64,000 bases of DNA from Butyrivibrio sp. VCB2006. Its GTDB lineage: Bacteria; Bacillota; Clostridia; Lachnospirales; Lachnospiraceae. Within the stretch, counting starts at the first letter, position 1, and every line of letters begins with the position of its first letter. Location: NCBI RefSeq assembly GCF_000420945.1, contig NZ_ATVX01000008.1, forward strand, positions 117,275 through 181,274, written 5' to 3'. The position numbers and the translations under genes were made by a program. Under the pieces are notes generated by a model. It was not told the DNA's origin. It worked only from the letters and a program-made list of their open reading frames with translations, and made no database searches. This document shows positions 17,720 through 26,105 of the stretch, one piece after another.

Positions 17720-19042
17720 TCACTTCTGACCTTTAAGCTTTTTCATATGCTCTTTTATCTTGACTTCATATCCATTTCCTGATGGATTGTAGAATTCCTT
17801 GCCATTAAGCTCGTAAGGAAGATACTGCTGCTCAACATAATTATTAGGATAATCATGGGCATACTTGTAGCCTATTCCGTGACCAAGCTTGCCTGCAGAC
17901 TTATAGTGAGCATCCTGAAGGTGGGTAGGAATCGGAAGATTTCCGGTTTCTCTTACCATGGCCATAGCATCGTCAATGGCGCAAATAGCCGCATTGGACT
18001 TGGGCGCTGTTGCTATATAGCTGGCTGCCTGAGCAAGAGTAATTCTAGCTTCCGGCATACCCAGTCTCTCAACTGCAAGTGAAGCGGCAACTGCCACCTG
18101 AAGAGCCTGTGGATCTGCATTGCCCACATCTTCAGAAGCGCAAACCATCATTCGTCTTACTATAAACTTAGGATCTTCTCCAGCATTAAGCATTCTGGCA
18201 AGATAATATACCGCCGCATCAGGATCTGACCCTCTCATGCTCTTAATAAAAGCAGAAATTGTATCGTAGTGATTGTCCCCATCCTTGTCGTATCTTGCGA
18301 CCTTCTTCTGGATACATTCCTCAGCCACCTCTTTGGTTATGTGGATAAGGCCGTCCTCACTTCTCTGTGTAGTGAGAATACCCAGTTCTATAGCATTAAG
18401 GGCATGTCTTGCATCACCATCGGCAAGATCTGCCAAAAAGTCTGCTGCATCCTCTTCAAGTACTGCCTTATAGGCGCCCATGCCTCTATCTTTGTCAGTT
18501 ACAGCCCTATTAAGCAATACCTTGATGTCATCAGCTGTAAGTGGCTTGAGCTCAAAAATAATAGACCTTGAAATCAAAGCCCCGTTAACTTCAAAATAAG
18601 GATTCTCAGTAGTGGCCCCGATCAGTATAACTGTGCCATCCTCTACAAACGGAAGCAGGTAGTCCTGCTGCCCCTTATTGAATCTATGTATCTCATCTAT
18701 GAAAAGAATAGTCTTCTTGCCATACATTCCAAGGTTATCCTTGGCCTTAGCGACAACCTCTTCCATATCCTTCTTGCCGGCCACTGTGGCATTGATCTGC
18801 ATAAATTCAGCCTTGGTAGTACCAGCAATAACCTTGGCCAGGGTAGTCTTACCTGTTCCGGGCGGACCATAGAGAATTATTGAACTTAGTTTATCTGCGG
18901 AGATTGCACGATAAAGAAGCTTGTCCTTAGCAATGATATGCTTCTGTCCAACCACCTCATCAAGGGTTCTCGGACGCATTCTTGCGGCAAGCGGAGATTC
19001 CTTTTCTTTATTGTTTTCTCTCATATATTCAAACAAATCCAT
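17720..19042 (-). CDS. rarA: Replication-associated recombination protein A (RarA/MgsA AAA ATPase)
   Basis: 440-residue AAA+ ATPase acting at stalled replication forks. Walker A is GPPGTGKTTLAK (about 59-70), Walker B LFIDEIHRF, sensor GATTENP; the C-terminal tetramerisation region contains GSDPDAAVYYLARML and ends near HMKKLKGQK. Length matches the family (about 430-445). No Shine-Dalgarno is obvious before ATG, but the N-terminus (MDLFEYMR) is typical. Downstream is a short gap to the DUF5722 gene. Confidence 0.95.
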   Translation of the reverse strand: MDLFEYMRENNKEKESPLAARMRPRTLDEVVGQKHIIAKDKLLYRAISADKLSSIILYGPPGTGKTTLAKVIAGTTKAEFMQINATVAGKKDMEEVVAKAKDNLGMYGKKTILFIDEIHRFNKGQQDYLLPFVEDGTVILIGATTENPYFEVNGALISRSIIFELKPLTADDIKVLLNRAVTDKDRGMGAYKAVLEEDAADFLADLADGDARHALNAIELGILTTQRSEDGLIHITKEVAEECIQKKVARYDKDGDNHYDTISAFIKSMRGSDPDAAVYYLARMLNAGEDPKFIVRRMMVCASEDVGNADPQALQVAVAASLAVERLGMPEARITLAQAASYIATAPKSNAAICAIDDAMAMVRETGNLPIPTHLQDAHYKSAGKLGHGIGYKYAHDYPNNYVEQQYLPYELNGKEFYNPSGNGYEVKIKEHMKKLKGQK

Positions 19043-19085
19043 AACATTAAAATATTACACTAAATCGCCCGTAATGTCCAAGTCT

Positions 19086-20525
19086 TTACCCTTCACTTTT
19101 TACAATATTTCTGACCCAGACGCCACTCTTTACAAGGGTGAAACCAATAATGCATTTCAGGATTTCAAGAAGTGAAACTATTGTAAATACTGTAATGGCA
19201 GGAAGTCCTGTGAAGCGGCTTAAAATATAAGCGCAGGGCACAGGTACAAGCCATGAAAAGCAGCTGTCAAAAAGGAAAGTAACTGCTGTCTTACCCCCCG
19301 AACGCATAGTGAAGTAAGACACGTTTGCGTAGGAATTGATAGGCATGCAAAGAGCCACGATCCAGATATATCTTGTTGCCAATTGCCTGATTTCAGGCTC
19401 TGTATTGTACACCTGAGGAATAAAGGGCGCTGCCAATGCAAGGAGCGATCCCATTACCAAAGTCGATGCCACAGAAAGTGCCGCCATTCTCCAGGCTGTG
19501 CGCCTTGCGGAAACCAGTCTGTCTGCCCCAAGCTCCTGTCCTACGATAATACCGGTTGAATTACCAAGGGACAGGAAAACCTCGTTAAAAATCTGGGATA
19601 TTGTTCCACTAATGTTCATGGCTGCAATTACAGCGATTCCCCTAAGTGAATACGCCTGAAGCAAAGTTGCCTGGGCCAGACTCCAAAGGAACTCATTGCA
19701 AAGAAGAGGAAGTGACCTTATAAGCATCTGTCCAGCCAAGTGCCTGGGAATAACGAACTTACTGTAAAGTCCCCTAAAGAACTCATACTTACTGTTCTTT
19801 TTATGGGCTCCATATACCACAATAAACAGTTCCACAAACCTTGAAATTACTGTTGCAACAGCTGCACCTAAAACGCCCATCTTAGGAAGTCCAAAGAGAC
19901 CAAAAATAAGCAGGGCATTGAACACAAAGTTAACTGCCATAGCCACCATACTTGCTATCATAGGAAGCGTCGTCTTCCCTGATTCTCTCATGGCACTGGC
20001 GTAAACCTGTGTCAGACTGAATGGAATCAGGCCAACTATCATTATTCGAAGATACCCATTTGCGTAGCGCAGTGTCTCAGCCGCATCCTGGGCCGGTGTA
20101 TCTGCAGAAATATAAAGCGATATCAGGGTGCTTCCAAATATCAGCAGTATAAAGCCTGCCACCAGTAAGATAGTTATTGCCGTAAGGAACTTAAATCTGA
20201 TAGCCGCCCTTACGCCCTCCATATCTCCTTTTCCAAAAAACTGTGTACTGAAAATTCCGGCTCCCGCCAAAGACCCCCAAATACACAGGTAAAAGATAAA
20301 GAGTATCTGATTAACGATAGCTACAGCGGACATGGACAGAGTTCCAACCTGTCCTACCATGATGTTATCCAGTAGTCCCACCACGTTGGAAAGAGTATTC
20401 TGGATGATCATGGGAAGAACCACCATTGCTACTCTTCTGTAGAATGCCTCATCTCCTAGCACTGCTTCTTTAAATGTAAATTTATATTTTATTGCCTGTT
20501 CTCTGTTTCCTGTTTCAAAACTCAT
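19086..20525 (-). CDS. MATE family multidrug/cation efflux transporter
   Basis: 479 residues with about 12 hydrophobic segments arranged as two six-helix halves, the layout of the multi-antimicrobial extrusion family (Na+ or H+ antiport of drugs or metabolites). Characteristic first-helix region VLPMIIQNTLSNVVGLLDNI and the matching second-half region are visible. The substrate is unknown. GAGG lies 5 bases before ATG. It is 54 bases downstream of the radical SAM gene on the same strand. Confidence 0.92.
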   Translation of the reverse strand: MSFETGNREQAIKYKFTFKEAVLGDEAFYRRVAMVVLPMIIQNTLSNVVGLLDNIMVGQVGTLSMSAVAIVNQILFIFYLCIWGSLAGAGIFSTQFFGKGDMEGVRAAIRFKFLTAITILLVAGFILLIFGSTLISLYISADTPAQDAAETLRYANGYLRIMIVGLIPFSLTQVYASAMRESGKTTLPMIASMVAMAVNFVFNALLIFGLFGLPKMGVLGAAVATVISRFVELFIVVYGAHKKNSKYEFFRGLYSKFVIPRHLAGQMLIRSLPLLCNEFLWSLAQATLLQAYSLRGIAVIAAMNISGTISQIFNEVFLSLGNSTGIIVGQELGADRLVSARRTAWRMAALSVASTLVMGSLLALAAPFIPQVYNTEPEIRQLATRYIWIVALCMPINSYANVSYFTMRSGGKTAVTFLFDSCFSWLVPVPCAYILSRFTGLPAITVFTIVSLLEILKCIIGFTLVKSGVWVRNIVKSEG

Positions 20526-20579
20526 AAAAATCCTCAGTTTGTTTCCTATTCCATAAACTCATGGTTACAGACGTCTTTG

Positions 20580-21488
20580 TCACCTTAGCATGCTCTTAGT
20601 CTTGGCAGTTAGCATATTAAGAACTCTCTTTTTATCAAGGCTCCATAAAGGCTCCACCAGTAACTTTCTAGGCCCATCGCCCTGCATACGGTGTACAACA
20701 GTTTTATCTGGTAAAAGAGCTAGCGCCTCCGCCACAAGATCTGTGTACTCCTCCATGGACATGATATGGAAAGGTTCTTGTACAAACGACTCATACATCT
20801 TCGTGCTCTTTAAAATCTGCAGATTCTGGATCTTGATTCCATCAAGCTTCGGATCCAAGCCCGCAAGGAACTTAACCGACTCCAGCATGTCCTCTTTGGA
20901 TTCACCGGGAAGTCCCATTATCAGGTGAACAATCACCGTTAATCCGGCTTCCTTAAGTCTTCTGTAAGCATCTTTAAAGCAGTCCAGATCATAGCCTCTG
21001 TTAAAGCTGCGAGCAGTTCTGTCATGGATGGTCTGAAGTCCCAGTTCCACCCAAACTGGCTTAATCTGATTAAGTTCTTTTAACATGTCAATAATCTCAG
21101 GCCCTACACAGTCAGGTCTGGTACCAATGGAAAGTATCACGATATCATCGCGCTTAATCGCCCTGGTGTACAGCTCACGTAATCTATCCACATCTCCATA
21201 GGTATTGGTAAAAGACTGAAAGTATGCAATAAACTTTCTTGCATCAGTCTTAGCTCTAATCTTGGATTTTGCCTCCTCAATCTGCCCATCAAGCATTCTT
21301 GTCAGCAAACCATCATCATTTCTAAATCTCGCCGCAAATTCTCCGGATCCGCCTTCTGAGCAGAAAGTGCATCCTCCTGTGCCTACGGTTCCATCCCTGT
21401 TAGGGCAGCCGCAGCCTGAAGAAAGCGACAATCTGTACACCTTCTCCCCATATTCACTTTTCAGATAAGTTGATAATTTAATAGGCAT
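20580..21488 (-). CDS. TIGR01212 family radical SAM protein (YhcC-like)
   Basis: 302 residues. The iron-sulfur cluster signature is the long-spaced form CPNRDGTVGTGGCTFC (about residues 28-43), typical of TIGR01212/YhcC rather than the common CxxxCxxC. Downstream blocks YFQSFTNTYG, ELGLQTIHD and VHLIMGLPGE are also typical. The cellular function of this family is not settled; an RNA or tRNA modification role has been suggested for relatives. It begins 2 bases after the LRR gene stop, so it is translationally coupled. Confidence 0.88.
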   Translation of the reverse strand: MPIKLSTYLKSEYGEKVYRLSLSSGCGCPNRDGTVGTGGCTFCSEGGSGEFAARFRNDDGLLTRMLDGQIEEAKSKIRAKTDARKFIAYFQSFTNTYGDVDRLRELYTRAIKRDDIVILSIGTRPDCVGPEIIDMLKELNQIKPVWVELGLQTIHDRTARSFNRGYDLDCFKDAYRRLKEAGLTVIVHLIMGLPGESKEDMLESVKFLAGLDPKLDGIKIQNLQILKSTKMYESFVQEPFHIMSMEEYTDLVAEALALLPDKTVVHRMQGDGPRKLLVEPLWSLDKKRVLNMLTAKTKSMLR

Positions 21489-21490
21489 AT

Positions 21491-22483
21491 TTAAAAACCA
21501 AAGGAAAAATCATTGCTGCCGGTAGCAGATCTTGTCTTTTCCATTAAAAGAGATGTTATAGCCGGATTATCCTGTTTGGATGCATACTCAACTACTCTAT
21601 CAATATCCTGCTCTCTAAACACGCTCTGAGCATGTTCCTGATTACCATCTATAAGCTTTAAGCTGTCACAGTTATACTCCAGTAATTTGCCCAGCGTATT
21701 AAGTGCATCCGTATTGTCCTTGGAAGAATCGATAAATCTCTTTAGAATCCCGTATCCGTTTTCTCTTACATAACTCTCATAGGCAGCTTTTGATCTGTCC
21801 TCTAACTCCACCGGATGAAGGAGCCTACCTATAGCTATATCCTGACAGATATGTCCACCGTCTATCTTGGCCTTTGCAAAAAGAGAATCATACTGGCGAT
21901 AATCAATCCTTCTCCTGTCCACACACTCTCTATAGGCGTACCCTGCCCCTGCTATGGAGAACTGAATGGTTCTGGCCATGGTGTTCTCGTTGAAATCATA
22001 TACATATCCGGGGAATGAAAGATTAGCGTCATATCCTATACCATTCTCAGAGTTGTTCCCTGACGCATCTGTTCCATTCTTGGAATAGTCGTGTATCACA
22101 AATCTGATGGCTCTGTCACTGTCCGCAAGGAAGTTCCTCACAACCTCAAACCAGCCTCTTTTAACTGTGATTTCCACTTCCTCCAGGCTGTCGCACTGCC
22201 TTACCACACCGTCGTAATAATCATCGACACTGTCGTAGATGGAAATCTTTTTAAGGTTCCTACTGTTGTGAAACACGTAGCTTCTAAGAGTTCTGACTCC
22301 GGATGGGATTGAAACCGACACAATATCCTGTCTGGCGCTAAAGGCGTGACTACCTATAGCTTCCACCTTGATTCCCTCTATCGTCTCAGGGATTACAAGG
22401 TTTTGAACATTTCCCTCATAGCCCGTTATTTCTATATATTCATGATTGTCTTTTTTGTCTTGTTTTACTTCGTAATTAAACAT
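21491..22483 (-). CDS. Leucine-rich repeat (BspA/LRR_5-like) protein
   Basis: 330 residues, no signal peptide. The N-terminal 100 residues contain LRR_5-type units (LVIPETIEGIKVEAIGSHAF, VSIPSGVRTLRSYVF, LKKISIYD). A middle region (about 150-200) is rich in Tyr and Arg, and the C-terminal 100 residues look like helical ankyrin-like repeats (LGKLLEYNC, YASKQDNPAITSLLMEK). Many clostridial LRR_5 proteins are exported; this one looks cytoplasmic. It overlaps the preceding DUF362 gene by 8 bases, so the two are coupled. Function unknown. Confidence 0.75.
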   Translation of the reverse strand: MFNYEVKQDKKDNHEYIEITGYEGNVQNLVIPETIEGIKVEAIGSHAFSARQDIVSVSIPSGVRTLRSYVFHNSRNLKKISIYDSVDDYYDGVVRQCDSLEEVEITVKRGWFEVVRNFLADSDRAIRFVIHDYSKNGTDASGNNSENGIGYDANLSFPGYVYDFNENTMARTIQFSIAGAGYAYRECVDRRRIDYRQYDSLFAKAKIDGGHICQDIAIGRLLHPVELEDRSKAAYESYVRENGYGILKRFIDSSKDNTDALNTLGKLLEYNCDSLKLIDGNQEHAQSVFREQDIDRVVEYASKQDNPAITSLLMEKTRSATGSNDFSFGF

Positions 22484-23666
22484 GATTTATTCGATTCGCA
22501 AATTTGCCAAGCAAGTTGTAATGAACCTTCATAGCTCCCTTTGGGCAGAATTCCTGACAGCAGAAGCACTTGATGCACTTACTTCTGTCAATCTGAGGAA
22601 GTCCGTTCTTGCCGCCTGCCACCATGGTGATTGCATGGGCAGGGCAGGTTTCATAGCACTTCTTGCAGCCAACACACTCGGAAGCCTTGACCATAGGCTT
22701 GGTATTATACACAAGCTTGATTCCAATGGACGCAATAGCTCCCTTTATACCCTTTCCTTCAAAGGTAATACTCTGATGGATTGTAGCTCTCTTAAAGTCC
22801 GGTACCTTAACTTCAGCTAAAGAACTGCCTACAACCTCAACTTCGCTTACGCTCTTTGGGCCAAGGTTTCTTTCTCCTGCTGCCACAAGAGTTCCCACAT
22901 CAGAATACCCCATTCCGATAAGTTCAGCGCAGACCATATCAAGTCCGTAGGGCTTTTTCGATGCAAGGACTGCTCCGATATGTCTCTTTTCACCGGCAGT
23001 AGGACCATTTCCCTCCATGCCGTCTATGGCGTCAACCACATACAATACGGGTTTAAAAAACTCATTAAGGTCTACCATGATATTAGCAAAGGCCTTTTCC
23101 TCAGGAAATCTCATATGGTACTCCGGCTTGGTCGCACCGGGAATCGTACCAAACATATTTTTCACAGCACAGCTCATGCCCATCATGGCGTGGGTCTTAA
23201 GCTTGGAGAAATTGATTATGGCATCCACCTTATCAAGCCAGCCTGTGTAAATAAAAGTCTTGATGGATACAGCCTCCATGAACTCGCCATTACTTATGGA
23301 ATAGTCCTGGTTAAGAGTTACTTTTTCTCCGCTTGGATCCAGTTCTTTTACCATTTCCTCCAGGCCGCAGGTCTTATAGACGTTGTTGAGGAACATAGGA
23401 GTATAAAGACCTCCCGGGCTGTCTCCAATCACAACGCTTGCCCCAAGCTCCATCAGCCTTTCACACAATCTCTTCATCAGCATTGGATGCGTCGTTGCAG
23501 ATTTCTCAGGCGCCATGGCAGAAACCAGATTGGCCTTGATTCCAACCTTCATCCCAGGCTTTACAAAAGAAAGAGCATCTATCTCATCCAAAGCCTTATC
23601 CAGCGCACCTTTCACTTCCTCGTAACTATATGAGCTGCATTTTTCTACAGAAACTACATCAAACAT
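22476..23666 (-). CDS. DUF362 domain protein with two [4Fe-4S] ferredoxin motifs
   Basis: 396 residues from the chosen start. The DUF362 domain (about 1-300) contains IGDSPGG and KLKTHAMMGMSCAVKN. Two ferredoxin clusters follow: CVGCKKCYETCP (about 330) and CIKCFCCQEFCP (about 365), suggesting an electron-transfer role. The frame opens at TTG 23726 with GGAG 8 bases before it, but family members begin just before the VxxxxxxxYxYEEVKxAL segment, which fits the ATG at 23666 with AAGGA upstream; the start is not certain. Downstream it overlaps the LRR gene. Confidence 0.85.
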   Translation of the reverse strand: MFDVVSVEKCSSYSYEEVKGALDKALDEIDALSFVKPGMKVGIKANLVSAMAPEKSATTHPMLMKRLCERLMELGASVVIGDSPGGLYTPMFLNNVYKTCGLEEMVKELDPSGEKVTLNQDYSISNGEFMEAVSIKTFIYTGWLDKVDAIINFSKLKTHAMMGMSCAVKNMFGTIPGATKPEYHMRFPEEKAFANIMVDLNEFFKPVLYVVDAIDGMEGNGPTAGEKRHIGAVLASKKPYGLDMVCAELIGMGYSDVGTLVAAGERNLGPKSVSEVEVVGSSLAEVKVPDFKRATIHQSITFEGKGIKGAIASIGIKLVYNTKPMVKASECVGCKKCYETCPAHAITMVAGGKNGLPQIDRSKCIKCFCCQEFCPKGAMKVHYNLLGKFANRINHV

Positions 23667-23782
23667 TCTATTACTATCCTTATCACTAGCTATAAGAAGT
23701 TTTGCCCAAAGCGCAAACTTCTTCAAATATCATTCTCCACAATACCATGGCCTATTGTCAATGTCTTTTTCCAATAAAAAAA

Positions 23783-23812
23783 CAGACTACAGAAGCTTCT
23801 TTCTGTAGCCCG
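23783..23812 (-). terminator. Intrinsic terminator after the lipid kinase gene
   Basis: Eight-bp core stem CTACAGAA / TTCTGTAG (extended with mismatches to 23783/23812), followed on the minus strand by a run of seven Ts. It ends the thyA-folA-kinase operon 14 bases past the stop. Confidence 0.8.
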
Positions 23813-23825
23813 CTTATTACTTTTT

Positions 23826-24725
23826 TTATTTGGTCATTATCGTGATTGCCTTGCCTATTACCTCTATATCAGTCTCCTTGTAGGCGCCGCCAAATTCGCC
23901 GTCCAAGGTCCATTCCACATCTTCCTCTGAAACAAACTTCACACCGGATACCTGCTTGTAAGTGATGTATGGGTTATCCGGCTCTCTCGTGGCAAGAGCT
24001 GAAATAACCGCGTTGAACTCTGCAAGATTCTTGGGTGCTCTGATAAGAAGAAGTTCCATCTGGCCGTCATCCTGCTTAATATCTGTGTCTGCAAAAAGAG
24101 TCATTCCCGCAACAGAAGCAGAATTGCTGACTGCTCCAAAAATATAGTCGCCCTCTTCAGTGACACCGTCTGCTTCTATCTTCATATGACAGCTATAGGC
24201 AATGTTCTGCGGAAGCTCAGCAATAGCGCTGATCACATATGCTGCGTAGCCAAGAACGTTTTTAAGATCCTGGTCTGTTGCGTAGCTTACCTTGGAAAAG
24301 GCCCCGAATGCAGCAACATAATTGAAGTACTTGTCATTCATTTTTCCTACATCATAGGATGTGGGATTTCCACTTACAGCAATGTCTATGGCCTTAGATC
24401 GAACCCCCGGAATTCCGAGAGCTTTTGCAAAATCGTTGGTACTTCCGGATGGAAGATACGAAAGAAGCGGTCTTTGCTCCAGCTCCATCATGGCATTCAT
24501 GACATGATTAAGGGTTCCGTCGCCGCCACTACACAGGATCATATCCACTTTATTGCCATATTCTGCCACCAGTACTTCCGATGTCAGATCTGTCCCCGGA
24601 ATAATCGGGTAGACTATTGGTTCATACTCATTCTCTGCAAGCTTTGTAGAGATATCGAGAGTATCGTTACCTGCCTTGCCCGTTCCGGAAGTTTTATTTA
24701 TTAAAACCAGAGCTTTCTTTTTCAT
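23826..24725 (-). CDS. Diacylglycerol kinase-family (DagK/YegS) lipid kinase
   Basis: 299-residue cytoplasmic lipid kinase that phosphorylates diacylglycerol or a related lipid, feeding phospholipid or lipoteichoic acid recycling. Motifs: nucleotide loop ICSGGDGTLNHVMNA (about 63-77), LPSGSTNDFAKALG (about 91-104) and LDGEFGG near the C-terminus. Length is standard. It overlaps the folA stop by 4 bases (ATGA), so it is translationally coupled. Confidence 0.9.
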   Translation of the reverse strand: MKKKALVLINKTSGTGKAGNDTLDISTKLAENEYEPIVYPIIPGTDLTSEVLVAEYGNKVDMILCSGGDGTLNHVMNAMMELEQRPLLSYLPSGSTNDFAKALGIPGVRSKAIDIAVSGNPTSYDVGKMNDKYFNYVAAFGAFSKVSYATDQDLKNVLGYAAYVISAIAELPQNIAYSCHMKIEADGVTEEGDYIFGAVSNSASVAGMTLFADTDIKQDDGQMELLLIRAPKNLAEFNAVISALATREPDNPYITYKQVSGVKFVSEEDVEWTLDGEFGGAYKETDIEVIGKAITIMTK

Positions 24726-25210
24726 TTTCTTTTGTACGTCCTGTAAGTATAGGTCAGGTCAAAATAAACCTGCTCATCGCTCTCATCAACCATTTCCCAC
24801 TCAGGATCCTTATCAAGATTAGGGAAATAGGTATCTGCCTCAAATTCCTTATCAATAAATGTGACAATGGCTGTGTCGCACTGATCAAGAAACTCTCTGT
24901 AAACGCTCTCTCCACCGATAATGTATACTTCATCCGTATCAAGGTCAGATACAAGGTCCAGGAGCTCCTGCTTGGAATGTACAACTGCCGCATCCTTGAC
25001 TCTATAGTCTTTCTTGGTAGAAAGAATTATATTGTTGCGTTTAGGAAGAACAACTCTCTGAGGAAAAGTCTCAAGGGTCTTTCTTCCATATACTATTGTT
25101 TTGCCGATTGTTTCATTTCTAAAGTTCTTCTGGTCCGCCGGAATGCTCACCAGGAGCTGTCCTTTGTTTCCGATGGCCCAGTTGCTGTCTACTGCAACTA
25201 TCGCTTTCAT
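24722..25210 (-). CDS. folA: Dihydrofolate reductase
   Basis: 162-residue enzyme reducing dihydrofolate to tetrahydrofolate with NADPH. Landmarks: AVDSNWAIGNKGQLL at the N-terminus, IPADQKNFR carrying the active-site Asp (about 27), the GKTIVYGRKTLE nucleotide-binding stretch and VYIIGGESVYREF. Length is normal. It follows thyA by 21 bases; ThyA produces the dihydrofolate that this enzyme recycles. AGAGGAG precedes ATG. Confidence 0.95.
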   Translation of the reverse strand: MKAIVAVDSNWAIGNKGQLLVSIPADQKNFRNETIGKTIVYGRKTLETFPQRVVLPKRNNIILSTKKDYRVKDAAVVHSKQELLDLVSDLDTDEVYIIGGESVYREFLDQCDTAIVTFIDKEFEADTYFPNLDKDPEWEMVDESDEQVYFDLTYTYRTYKRK

Positions 25211-25231
25211 ACTTTCTCCTCTGTCGAAAAA

Positions 25232-26083
25232 TTATATAGCTATAGGAATATCCTTAAGCTGCTCACCTGCTACTTCGTAGCCCTCAAGAGATACGTCATT
25301 TCTGGTGAACTTATAAAAATCTTTTACGTCCGGATTAAGATGGAACTTAGGTGCCGGAAGAGGCTTTCTCTCAATAAGTTCCTTAATAAGCGGAACATGT
25401 CTGTCATAGATGTGTGCATCCGCAATAACGTGAACCAGCTCACCTACGTTCATATCGCATACCTGTGCAAGCATATGTACCAAAACAGCGTACTGCACCA
25501 CATTCCAGTTGTTGGCTGCAAGCACATCCTGAGATCTCTGGTTGAGGATAGCATTAAGTGTCAGTCTGTCCTCTCCCTTTTTCTGGGTAACATTATAGGT
25601 TACAGAGTATGCACATGGATAAAGGTTCATCTCATGAAGATCAGAGAACACATAGGTGTTTGTCATGATACGGCGGCTAAAGGGATTGTTCTTAAGGTCA
25701 TAGATAACTCTGTCAATCTGGTCGAACTTGCCTTCCTTATAAATGCTCTTCTGACCGATCTGATAGCCGTAAGCTTTTCCGATTGATCCTGTCTCGTCAG
25801 CCCATTCATCCCAAATATGGCTGTTAAGGTCATGAATGTTATTACTCTTTTGCTGATAAATCCAAAGCACCTCATCAGTTGCGCTCTTAAGGGCGGTCTT
25901 TCTAAGGGTCATGATAGGAAATTCCTTGGACAGGTCATATCTGTTGACTACACCGAATTTCTTGATTGTGTAAGCCGGTGTTCCGTCCGGCCAGTGTGGT
26001 CTTACCTTTTCCCCTTCGGTTGATGTGCCGTTTTCGAGAATATCCTTGCACATATCAATAAAGATTTCGTCTGCTCTGCTCAT
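25232..26083 (-). CDS. thyA: Thymidylate synthase
   Basis: 283 residues; converts dUMP to dTMP with methylene-tetrahydrofolate. Family landmarks: substrate Arg-rich FSRRIMTN, catalytic Cys in LYPCAYS, NQRSQDV (R-S-x-D phosphate site), and DAHIYDRH. It is a divergent form: the usual PCH after the catalytic Cys is PCA, and the common LGxPFN block is LAANNWN. The catalytic Cys itself is retained. It is first of the thyA-folA-lipid kinase operon, with GGGGAG before ATG. Confidence 0.92.
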   Translation of the reverse strand: MSRADEIFIDMCKDILENGTSTEGEKVRPHWPDGTPAYTIKKFGVVNRYDLSKEFPIMTLRKTALKSATDEVLWIYQQKSNNIHDLNSHIWDEWADETGSIGKAYGYQIGQKSIYKEGKFDQIDRVIYDLKNNPFSRRIMTNTYVFSDLHEMNLYPCAYSVTYNVTQKKGEDRLTLNAILNQRSQDVLAANNWNVVQYAVLVHMLAQVCDMNVGELVHVIADAHIYDRHVPLIKELIERKPLPAPKFHLNPDVKDFYKFTRNDVSLEGYEVAGEQLKDIPIAI

Positions 26084-26105
26084 TTTTCTCCCCTTTTTCT
26101 AACTT

